A stretch of DNA of 15,500 nucleotides from Candidatus Benthicola azotiphorus (GTDB lineage Bacteria; Gemmatimonadota; Gemmatimonadetes; Palauibacterales; Palauibacteraceae): positions 1 through 15,500 of the forward strand of contig CANPVW010000230.1 of NCBI GenBank assembly GCA_947581745.1, given 5' to 3'. Made by a program: the position numbers and the translations under genes. Positions 7,774 through 14,195 of the stretch are shown piece by piece. The notes below the pieces were generated by a model. It was not told the origin of the DNA and made no database searches. It was given only the letters and a program-made list of their open reading frames with translations. Within the stretch, counting starts at the first letter, position 1, and the number at the start of each line of letters is the position of its first letter.

Positions 7774-8009
7774 GAGGGTCTGTCCGCCCGTGCCGGACGA
7801 CCGAGCACGGGACTTGCAAATCTCCGGGCCCGGGCCCGGTCCGCCATCCGACGGACCCACGGCCAGAGTATCGTGAAACAGGCATGAAACGGGGATTTCT
7901 GCCACTCCGGGATGCCCTCAGGGGGCGGGAAGGGTGGACCCGCGGCTCGTGCAAACGAGTCAGGAAATGACCGTTGTGCCGGATATCGTTCCTTGACCGA
8001 CAGGCGTCC
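7774..8009. other. Intergenic region with GC palindromes
   Basis: This 236-base gap separates the TPR gene from the protease gene. Near its left end are a terminator-like hairpin (listed separately), a perfect 16-bp palindrome at 7824-7839 made of alternating CCGGG and CCC blocks, and GGTCCG/CGGACC arms at 7838-7843 and 7852-7857. The right half should hold the protease promoter, but no clear -35/-10 pair is visible. A 28-codon frame at 7884-7970 has no good support. No riboswitch class that I know fits. Confidence 0.4.
7787..7811 (+). terminator. Terminator-like hairpin after the TPR gene
   Basis: CCCGTGC at 7787-7793 can pair with GCACGGG at 7805-7811 across an 11-base loop, starting 14 bases after the stop codon. 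GTCCG at 7782-7786 can instead pair with CGGAC at 7794-7798. No run of T follows, so this may be a weak or Rho-assisted terminator, or only an mRNA-end structure. Confidence 0.3.
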
Positions 8010-10535
8010 ATGCACCTGAACACGAGTCGTCGTGGGCTCGGGCGGATCTTGATCTCCGCGGCCGCGCTCCTCGCCGTGCACGCGGCGCCGGGTGCCGTCC
8101 GATGGGTCGGACCTGTGGAGGCCCGCGCCCAGCAGGCCTCGATCGCGGGACGGGTCGGCAGCCTGTGGGAGGACCCTCTGCCGGGTCGCGGAACCCCGCG
8201 GCTTCGTCACTTCCTGTCGACTGCCGACGGTGAGATGGTGCCGCTGCGGGTGACCGATGCACAGCTGGAGATGGTGGGCGGAGCAAGGGGCGCGGTCGGC
8301 CAGTTCGTCCGGGTCGCCGGCAACTGGCGGAAGCCCCGGCGGGCACCCGGGGCGGAGGCGGTCCGAGAGCTCGAGGTGAGCTCGATAGGGTACGCCACGG
8401 ATCCGACCGGCGCCTCGCCTCCCCCGCAGGGCGCGCCGATATTCGGCTCCTATCCGTGGATCACCGTGTTGTGCCGCTTCGCCGATTCTCCGACCACCGA
8501 GCCGCATCCCCTGGCGTGGTACCAGGGCCTCATGGGAACCGCCGAGCCCGGTGCGGACCACTACTGGCGCGAGCTGTCGTTCGACCAGGCCAACGTGGCG
8601 GGGAGTGGCGCGATCGGCTGGTACGACCTGCCCCAGCCTCGCTCGGCATACGTCGATGACGCTGCAGGCACGGCCAACCTCTCGTTGCTGAAGACCGACT
8701 GCGCGGCAGCGGCCGACGCGGATGTCTTCTTCCCCGACTACGTCGGGATCAACTTCCAGTTCAACGAGGACCTGGGAGGCTTCTCGTGGGGCGGCAGCTC
8801 GAGCCTCGCCATCGACGGTACCTCCCGCAGCTACCGCATGACCTGGCTGGCGGACTGGGCGGATCACGTCACGTACAACCACGAGATGGGGCACGGTTTC
8901 GGGCTCCCTCATTCATCGGGTCCGTACACGGCCGTGTACGACTCCAACTGGGACGTGATGAGCGGCGCCTGGACGAACCACGATCCGATATGGGGCTGGC
9001 TCGCCCCTCATACCATCTCGTACCACAAAGATCTGCTCGGCTGGATTCCGGCCGGGCGGATCTACGACGCCACCATCGGTTCGACGCAGACGATCACTCT
9101 GCATCGGCTGGCGGACCTGGGAGCCGGGGGCGACTACCTGATGGCGCGCGTCCCGCGGATCGACGGCTCGTACTACACGGTCGAGGCGCGGCGCTTCGTG
9201 GGCTACGACGTGAACCTGCCCGACTCCGCCGTGATCATGCACCACATCACGAACCGCGCGTACGTGGTCGATCCGGACGGCAACGGGAACCCGGATGATG
9301 CCGCCGCCCGCTGGATACCGGGAGAGACCTTCAGCGACACCGAGAGCGGAATCAACGTCACGATCGACGCGGCGACGGCCGAAGGCTACGTGGTCACCAT
9401 TTCCATCGCCGAGCCGGGGCACATCGTGCTCGACCCCTCGTCGCTCAGCTTCGCAGGCCTGCAGGGCTCAAGCATGGATCCCCAGTATTTCGCGGTCCGC
9501 AACCTGGGCATCGGCGACCTGCAGTGGACAGCCGTGGACGATGCCGAGTGGCTCGATCTCGACGTCACCTCGGGCACGCTGACTCCGAACACGTCCGCCG
9601 GGATCACGGCCACCGTGGCGACGGACCTCGCGCCGGGCACCTACGGAGCGACCGTCACGGTGTCCGGGAGCGCGGACAACTCGCCCCAGACGCTTGCGGT
9701 CAGCATCGAAGTGACGGCGGCCGCGGTACTGACGCTGGTGACGGAGCCACTCGACATGGAGGCCGTCGTCGGCGTCGACCCCCCGGCGCGGGAGATCGTC
9801 ATCCGAAACGACGGCGGGGTGGCGCTGAACTGGACGGCCACATCCGATGCGCCCTGGATGACCGTCGCTCGGGAATCCGGAACGCTCGAACCGGGGGCCA
9901 GCGAGACGGACACGGTCGCGTTCTCGGTAGACGGGCTCGATCTCGGGCAATACGCGGGTACCCTCACGTTCGCCGGTGACGCCCCGAACTCGCCGCAGAT
10001 CCTGCAAGCGACGCTCGATGTGACCCTGTCTCCGTCGATCGCGCTGGCCGGCACGCTGGCATTCGAGGCGTACGAGGGGGATGTGCCGGAAGCACAGGCC
10101 CTGACGATCGGCAACGATGGGGGCGGCACGCTGCACTGGACCGCTTCGCCGGATCAGGAATGGGTGTCGCTGTCGTCCGGGTCCGGCGACACATCCTCCG
10201 GGTCCGAGGCGCCGGTCGCGGTGGCGGTCGACGCCTCGACCCTCGGTGCCGGCACGCACACGGCCGTGATCACGGTGTCCGGAAACGCCGATGATTCGCC
10301 GCAAACCGCGGACGTGACTTTCGTCGTTCGGGAGCGACCGGTCCTCGCGGCCGACGATGTGGCCGACCACCTGATGGGCGTCCGCGCCGTGCTCAGCGCC
10401 TCGGAGCTCGACTACCTGGACGAGATCGGAAACGGGAACGGGAGATTCGATGTGGGAGACTTTCGCGCCTGGCTGCAGCGCGAGGGCCTGACGAGCCGGA
10501 TCTCCACAACTGGCGGAGACGAGGTGGTTCCATGA
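8010..10535 (+). CDS. Secreted zinc metalloprotease (M6/M11-like) with BACON-like repeats and dockerin-like tail
   Basis: From the ATG at 8010 this is 841 residues; a TTG 12 codons upstream is also in frame. A signal peptide with SRRGLGR, a hydrophobic core and EARAQQ at the cleavage site is followed by a propeptide-like region. The catalytic domain holds HEMGHGFGLPH (291-301), an HExxHxxGxxH zinc motif, and a downstream WDVMSG whose M317 fits a metzincin Met-turn. This resembles gametolysin (M11) or M6-like peptidases. Three related beta-sandwich units follow, about 472-570, 572-672 and 674-775. Each has an 'N-D/L-G-x-x-x-L-x-W-T-A' core (for example IRNDGGVALNWTA) and an 'NSPQ' end, as in BACON-type domains. 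The tail (778-830) contains YLDEIGNGNGRFDVGDFRAW, a dockerin-like calcium loop. It overlaps the next gene as ATGA. It probably degrades extracellular proteins. The exact peptidase family is uncertain. Confidence 0.85.
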   Translation: MHLNTSRRGLGRILISAAALLAVHAAPGAVRWVGPVEARAQQASIAGRVGSLWEDPLPGRGTPRLRHFLSTADGEMVPLRVTDAQLEMVGGARGAVGQFVRVAGNWRKPRRAPGAEAVRELEVSSIGYATDPTGASPPPQGAPIFGSYPWITVLCRFADSPTTEPHPLAWYQGLMGTAEPGADHYWRELSFDQANVAGSGAIGWYDLPQPRSAYVDDAAGTANLSLLKTDCAAAADADVFFPDYVGINFQFNEDLGGFSWGGSSSLAIDGTSRSYRMTWLADWADHVTYNHEMGHGFGLPHSSGPYTAVYDSNWDVMSGAWTNHDPIWGWLAPHTISYHKDLLGWIPAGRIYDATIGSTQTITLHRLADLGAGGDYLMARVPRIDGSYYTVEARRFVGYDVNLPDSAVIMHHITNRAYVVDPDGNGNPDDAAARWIPGETFSDTESGINVTIDAATAEGYVVTISIAEPGHIVLDPSSLSFAGLQGSSMDPQYFAVRNLGIGDLQWTAVDDAEWLDLDVTSGTLTPNTSAGITATVATDLAPGTYGATVTVSGSADNSPQTLAVSIEVTAAAVLTLVTEPLDMEAVVGVDPPAREIVIRNDGGVALNWTATSDAPWMTVARESGTLEPGASETDTVAFSVDGLDLGQYAGTLTFAGDAPNSPQILQATLDVTLSPSIALAGTLAFEAYEGDVPEAQALTIGNDGGGTLHWTASPDQEWVSLSSGSGDTSSGSEAPVAVAVDASTLGAGTHTAVITVSGNADDSPQTADVTFVVRERPVLAADDVADHLMGVRAVLSASELDYLDEIGNGNGRFDVGDFRAWLQREGLTSRISTTGGDEVVP

Positions 10536-10948
10536 AGAGCACACGCTCGCCGCGTTCGGCCCTCGTGTCGCTTGCCGCGATGCTGATGATCCAGGGGTGC
10601 GGTGGAGCTGATCCGTCCGGTCCCCCCGAGCAGCTGCCGGAGCCCGGCGAGCTGCGGGTCTCGCTCGCGGGGAGTCCGTCCGCCGGTGCCGTCGTCCTCA
10701 CGCTGACGGGCCCCGGGATCGGGACGCCGGCGCCGGGCGGCGGAGCCACTCTGTATCACGACCTGTCGGGAGGCACGCTGCACGCGGTCGTCGTCGGCAC
10801 CTCGCTGTCGGGCGAGATCCTCAGGTTCCCGGCACCGGATGTGCGACAGGTGGGCGGGTACCAGGCCGTCCTGCAGCAGGTGGCGGGAACGGACAATCAG
10901 CCTCTGGACGTCGGAGACTTCTCGGTGACGGTCTCCGCGGTGCCCTGA
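10532..10948 (+). CDS. Small lipoprotein coupled to the protease, possibly cohesin-like
   Basis: This 138-residue lipoprotein has a basic n-region, a hydrophobic core and lipobox IQGC, with C23 as the lipidated residue, followed by a Pro/Glu-rich linker (25-38). The remaining 100 or so residues are predicted by eye to be all beta: LRVSLAG, AVVLTLTGPG, GTLHAVVVGTSLSGEILRF, then YQAVLQQVAGT and FSVTVSAVP. The stretch GGTLHAVVVGTSLSGEILRF resembles the cohesin pattern in which a 'G-x-(I/V)-x-(I/V)-x-(Y/A)' strand is followed by 'LSGDG-x-(L/I)-x-x-(I/L)-x-F'. I do not see a full cohesin. The ATG overlaps the protease stop as ATGA, with GAGGTGG just upstream, so the two proteins are made together. 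An attractive but unproven idea is that it anchors the protease to the outer membrane through the dockerin-like tail. Alternatively it is a chaperone or inhibitor. Confidence 0.72.
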   Translation: MKSTRSPRSALVSLAAMLMIQGCGGADPSGPPEQLPEPGELRVSLAGSPSAGAVVLTLTGPGIGTPAPGGGATLYHDLSGGTLHAVVVGTSLSGEILRFPAPDVRQVGGYQAVLQQVAGTDNQPLDVGDFSVTVSAVP

Positions 10949-10990
10949 GGCAGTCGTCCGCGATCATTCCTTCTACGCTCCTCTTTCAAG

Positions 10991-11012
10991 CCCGTGACGG
11001 TCCCGTGACGTC
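10991..11012 (+). promoter_or_regulatory. 11-bp-period direct repeat, possible response-regulator site
   Basis: CCCGTGACG occurs at 10991-10999 and again at 11002-11010, so the repeat period is exactly 11 bases, one turn of the helix. OmpR/PhoB-family regulators bind such tandem 11-bp half-sites. The repeat ends about 11 bases before CATTGT (11022-11027), a weak -10 match. That is the spacing seen at activator-dependent pho-type promoters. It would drive the small gene at 11046. It could also be chance. Confidence 0.33.
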
Positions 11013-11045
11013 TCCCCCGGACATTGTTCGTTGAACGGAGGAGTC

Positions 11046-11153
11046 ATGTCTGCGGCGTATTTCGTATTCCTGGTTCTGGGCTACCTGCTCGCGCTGGTCA
11101 CCGGCGCCGTGAGCAGCTACGGCGACATGTACGATCGCCTGTTCGGAATCTGA
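11046..11153 (+). CDS. 35-residue single-span membrane peptide
   Basis: This small gene is short enough to be missed by usual length limits. The ATG at 11046 follows GGAGGAG by 3-6 bases, the strongest ribosome binding site in the window. The peptide begins MSAAYFVFLVLGYLLALVTG, one hydrophobic span of about 17-20 residues. It ends with a short polar tail, SYGDMYDRLFGI, carrying three acidic residues and one arginine, then TGA. Third codon positions are mostly G or C, as in the neighbours. I do not recognise the family. Peptides of this form often act as small regulators or subunits of membrane complexes, but nothing here shows a partner. It is separated from the lipoprotein gene by 97 bases holding a direct repeat, so it may have its own promoter. 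Confidence 0.6.
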   Translation: MSAAYFVFLVLGYLLALVTGAVSSYGDMYDRLFGI

Positions 11154-11174
11154 CGCGAGCCCTGAAGTCTGGCA

Positions 11175-11189
11175 CGGGAGAGCGTCCCG
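11175..11189. terminator. Short hairpin between convergent genes
   Basis: CGGGA at 11175-11179 and TCCCG at 11185-11189 form a 5-bp stem with a 5-base loop. It lies in the 39-base gap between the stop of the small peptide gene (plus) and the stop of the membrane protein gene (minus). There it could serve both strands. There is no T run, so support is weak. Confidence 0.25.
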
Positions 11190-11192
11190 CGC

Positions 11193-12221
11193 TCAGAACA
11201 CCAGCGCGTCGACTAGCCGTTCCACCAGGCCGGCCGCGGCCCAGGAAATCAGCGGAATCAGCAGGTAGGCGGCGAAGCGCACGTACGAAGAGGTGCTGAT
11301 CGGCCAGTCCCGCACCCCGCGAATGAGCTCACGGTAGGCCGACAGATCCGACAGATCGCCGGACGTGCGGGCAGACCCCTTCTTGAGGACGTCGCGCTGC
11401 TCCCGGAGCTTCGAGTTCACCCACGCGAGCTCGACCTCCTTCGCCTCGGTGATCCGGCGATGCACCCCACGCAGCGGAAGGAGGAGCGCCAGTCCCGCGA
11501 TGACGAGAGTGGACGTGCCGACGACGGCCCCCAGGAGACCGAACCCCGTCTCGGTCAGCAGCATCAGTCCACTGATCGCGACGAACCCGATCAGGAGGAG
11601 TGCGTTGCGCAGGCCCTGCCGGGTGAAAGGAAGCAACGGCTCCAGGTCGAACAGGTCGATCGACTTCAGGTCTGTCGCGAGACGGGACATCCTGCGGGAC
11701 ACGGATGCGATCGCGTAGGCGAGCATCGCTCCGCACGCACCGAGCCAGAGTCCCAGTATCCTGGTCCACGCCACCTCCGGGGCCCACGACAGAGGCCGCC
11801 ACGGGGAGACGGGGACGGGTGGCACGATGTACGGTGCGGCGAAAGCGAGGGTGATGCCCACCAGCGCGGCGACCGCGAGGCCGGTCGCCGACAGGCGAAC
11901 CGAGTTTGCCAGGGCGTCGCATTCCTTTGGCGTGCAGTCCAGGGCCCTCTGGAGGGCGATGACGGTTTCCCTTCCGCTTCGCAGGACGCTCAGGAACGCC
12001 GCCGGCAGGTATCCCGCCAGGAGGCAGTGCACGACCGCGATGCGGAGGTCCCGGAGGATGCCGTCATCCTGGCGGGAGAGCGGTCCGCCCTGCGCGGCCC
12101 GGGCGATCGCCGGCCATCGATCGAGCAACGCTTCGGAAGCGATCAGCCCGAGGAGAAGGACGCAGCTGATCGTCAGCCCGAGCCTCAGCGGTGACCTTCC
12201 GAGCCACCGAGGTCCCTTCAT
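11193..12221 (-). CDS. Polytopic membrane protein of unknown function
   Basis: I do not recognise this 342-residue protein. By eye it has about seven hydrophobic segments, near residues 12-32, 61-81, 110-134, 153-174, 206-224, 226-250 and 314-334. A cytoplasm-type charged stretch (about 254-282: RRITEAKEVELAWVNSKLRE) between the last two could form a short coiled coil. A loop before the fifth segment, DLFDLEPLLPFTRQGLRNA, looks like a conserved family motif. No enzymatic motif is visible. The ATG at 12221 overlaps the fucosidase stop as ATGA, and GGAG lies 8 bases upstream, so it is translated together with the fucosidase. That suggests a role in the same process, such as transport or sensing, but the sequence does not prove it. 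It ends facing the small peptide gene. A real gene, function unknown. Confidence 0.8.
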   Translation of the reverse strand: MKGPRWLGRSPLRLGLTISCVLLLGLIASEALLDRWPAIARAAQGGPLSRQDDGILRDLRIAVVHCLLAGYLPAAFLSVLRSGRETVIALQRALDCTPKECDALANSVRLSATGLAVAALVGITLAFAAPYIVPPVPVSPWRPLSWAPEVAWTRILGLWLGACGAMLAYAIASVSRRMSRLATDLKSIDLFDLEPLLPFTRQGLRNALLLIGFVAISGLMLLTETGFGLLGAVVGTSTLVIAGLALLLPLRGVHRRITEAKEVELAWVNSKLREQRDVLKKGSARTSGDLSDLSAYRELIRGVRDWPISTSSYVRFAAYLLIPLISWAAAGLVERLVDALVF

Positions 12222-14032
12222 TCGCCCGCTCCGCTCTCGACCGGGACCTCCGCAGCGTACCCCTCCAGTCGGACCGTCCAGGCCCAGCGGCTCGGAATCT
12301 CCCCGAAAGGTACCGTGGAAAGGTCGATGCGCAGCAATCCGTCCGAGTAGCTCCAGGGCAGCACACCGTCACGGCCCAGCAGCGAGACACGGGTTCCCGA
12401 CGCCGGCTCCGGGATCGGAAGCTCCAGATCGCCGTCCGACCACTCGAACGTGATCGCGAACAGGTCGCCGTCCTTCTGCGTGTAAACCAGGTGCTGACTG
12501 GACGATCGGTACGTCGCGGCCAGGCCATCCGCCTCTCTGCCGTCCGCCGCCGAGTACAGGCACGACCGGGGAATGACTTCCGGCTCCCGGTCCGGTCCCG
12601 ACCACTCGAGCCTGACGGAGGCCTGCACGCTTCTTTCCCGGAATTCCGCCCGGATCGGGACTCGTAGTCCGCCGACCAGGCGCATCGTCGGCTCCGCCGT
12701 CCCCGGTTCCGCATCGTTCCACTCGTCCACCGCCAGCCGTCCGTCCACCCACACGCGCACTCCGTCGTCCGCCGTCGCCGTGAACGTATAGCTTCCCGTA
12801 AGCGGGGGTTCGAGGTAGCCCCGCCACTCGGCCGTGAAGTCGTCCTCGCGGATCGGATCGCCGGGGCCGTTCCGATTCCAGTCGAAGTCGATCGTCGGGT
12901 CGATTCGCTCGAGCGTCACTTCGCGTTCTTCGCCCGTCTTTCTCCATGGTCGAGAACCGTAGATGGCATCTCCATTCACGGCGAGCCATTCGCCAAGCTG
13001 GAGGAGCCTCTCCTGCTGAAGCAGCGGGATCTGACCGTCCGCCCTGGGGCCCACGTTGAGGATCAGTCCGCCACCGCCCGCCACGGCCGCGGCGAAGAAG
13101 TGAATGAGCTTCTCCGCGCTCATGTAGGCGTCGAGTTTCTCGTTCCTGTTGTAACCGAAGGAGCGGCCGATCCCCCGCACCTCAGCCCACGGCCGGTCGG
13201 TGAGTCCGATCCCGGAGGAATACTCCGGGGTCCGAAAGCCGATGTCGCTCCCGGCTCCCCACCGGTCGTTCACCACGGCATCCGGTCCGACCGCGTCGAA
13301 GTACCACCCGATCATCTCCCGGGAGTGCAGCTGCTCCGCCGTATTGAGCCACTCCCCGTCCGCGAAGATGAGGTCGGGGGAGTAAGCCGCGACCAGCTCC
13401 TTGAACTGCGGCACGAGGTGTCGTTCCACGTAGGGCCCGATCGTCTCGGGCGGGTCCGTATACCAGCGATGCAGCTGGTTCGTCCACTCTCCGAGAGAGT
13501 AGTAGAGACCCATCCTCAGACCGGCCCGTCGAACCGCCTCCGTCAGGTCGCCGACCAGGTCACGGCCCGGTCCGACGTCGACGCTGTTCCATCCGGTCGA
13601 ATAGGCGCTGGGCCACAGCGCGTATCCGTCGTGGTGCTTAGATACGAGCACCACGTAGCGGGCCCCCGCCCGCCGGAACAGATCCGCCCACTCGGCCGGG
13701 TCGAACAGCTCGGCCCTGAACAGGGGAGCGAGGTCCTCGTAGGCGAATTCCGAGCCGTAGTTGTCCTGCATGAAACGGACGCGCAGCGAATCGCCGGTCT
13801 GCAGGCCGCGCAGGAACCACTCGGCGTAGTCCTCGGGGCCCGAGTAGGCCGGAACCGAATAGACACCCCAGTGGATGAAGATCCCGAGCTTCGCGTCGGT
13901 GAACCACTCCGGATACGGACGTGCCCGGAGGGTCTCCCAGGACGCGGACTCGAATCGAGTCTCCTGGGCCGCCACCGGATCGGCGAATGCCAGGGCCAGC
14001 AGGATCGTCGAAAGCCACGTCAACCTGCGCAC
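12218..14032 (-). CDS. GH29 alpha-L-fucosidase with embedded PA14 domain, secreted
   Basis: This 604-residue protein removes alpha-linked L-fucose from glycans by the retaining GH29 mechanism. A Sec signal peptide ends at DPVAAQ. The catalytic barrel shows PEWFTDAKLGIFIHWGVYSV (41-60), VSKHHDGYALW (130-140) and SPDLIFADGEW (218-228), whose D225 is in the nucleophile position. GGGGLILNVGPRADGQIP and WLAVNGDAIYGSRPW follow. In ordinary GH29 enzymes a C-terminal beta domain comes next. Here a PA14-like domain (about 376-494) is inserted, with EWRGYLEPPLTGSYTFTATA and DDGVRVWVDGRLAVDEWND. The usual VYTQKDGDLFAITFEW strand resumes after it. PA14 domains in glycosidases often bind or gate sugars. 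The general acid/base is not conserved across GH29 and I do not assign it. The GTG start at 14032 is preceded by GGAG at 8 bases. It is first in an operon with the unknown membrane protein. Confidence 0.92.
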   Translation of the reverse strand: MRRLTWLSTILLALAFADPVAAQETRFESASWETLRARPYPEWFTDAKLGIFIHWGVYSVPAYSGPEDYAEWFLRGLQTGDSLRVRFMQDNYGSEFAYEDLAPLFRAELFDPAEWADLFRRAGARYVVLVSKHHDGYALWPSAYSTGWNSVDVGPGRDLVGDLTEAVRRAGLRMGLYYSLGEWTNQLHRWYTDPPETIGPYVERHLVPQFKELVAAYSPDLIFADGEWLNTAEQLHSREMIGWYFDAVGPDAVVNDRWGAGSDIGFRTPEYSSGIGLTDRPWAEVRGIGRSFGYNRNEKLDAYMSAEKLIHFFAAAVAGGGGLILNVGPRADGQIPLLQQERLLQLGEWLAVNGDAIYGSRPWRKTGEEREVTLERIDPTIDFDWNRNGPGDPIREDDFTAEWRGYLEPPLTGSYTFTATADDGVRVWVDGRLAVDEWNDAEPGTAEPTMRLVGGLRVPIRAEFRERSVQASVRLEWSGPDREPEVIPRSCLYSAADGREADGLAATYRSSSQHLVYTQKDGDLFAITFEWSDGDLELPIPEPASGTRVSLLGRDGVLPWSYSDGLLRIDLSTVPFGEIPSRWAWTVRLEGYAAEVPVESGAGE

Positions 14033-14195
14033 GGGTCGTCTCCGGGTGCGGGTGAGAGGCCTTCAGCTTGCCTTCCGCCGGAGATCCGGTCAAGCCGGTC
14101 CTGGGCGGGAGTACGGAGGTTCCGTTGCGCGAGGGTCACAGATCCCGGAGCTTGGCGTCGGTGTGACGATTTCGCCAACCCACATGGGAGTCACC
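14033..14195. other. Divergent intergenic region
   Basis: This 163-base gap separates the fucosidase (minus) and dipeptidase (plus) starts. An interrupted palindrome, CCGGA-GA-TCCGG, lies at 14078-14089 and could be an operator shared by both genes. A TTGACC box can be read on the minus strand at about 14093-14088 without a good -10 box. The ribosome binding site GGGAG for the dipeptidase is at 14186-14190. Confidence 0.35.

Noticed and set aside
7838..7857. GGTCCG/CGGACC hairpin as a riboswitch or terminator
   Set aside because: Short 6-bp stem without T run; flanking bases fit none of the riboswitch consensus patterns I know.
5863..7905. Long open frame antisense to the TPR gene, about 680 codons
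   Set aside because: It is a by-product of high GC third positions in the TPR gene; the peptide has no recognisable domain and is arginine-rich and low in structure, while the opposite strand gives a clear family.
7884..7970. 28-codon basic open frame before the protease gene
   Set aside because: Only a weak ribosome binding site, no hydrophobic or other recognisable pattern, and arginine-rich content expected by chance in GC-rich DNA.
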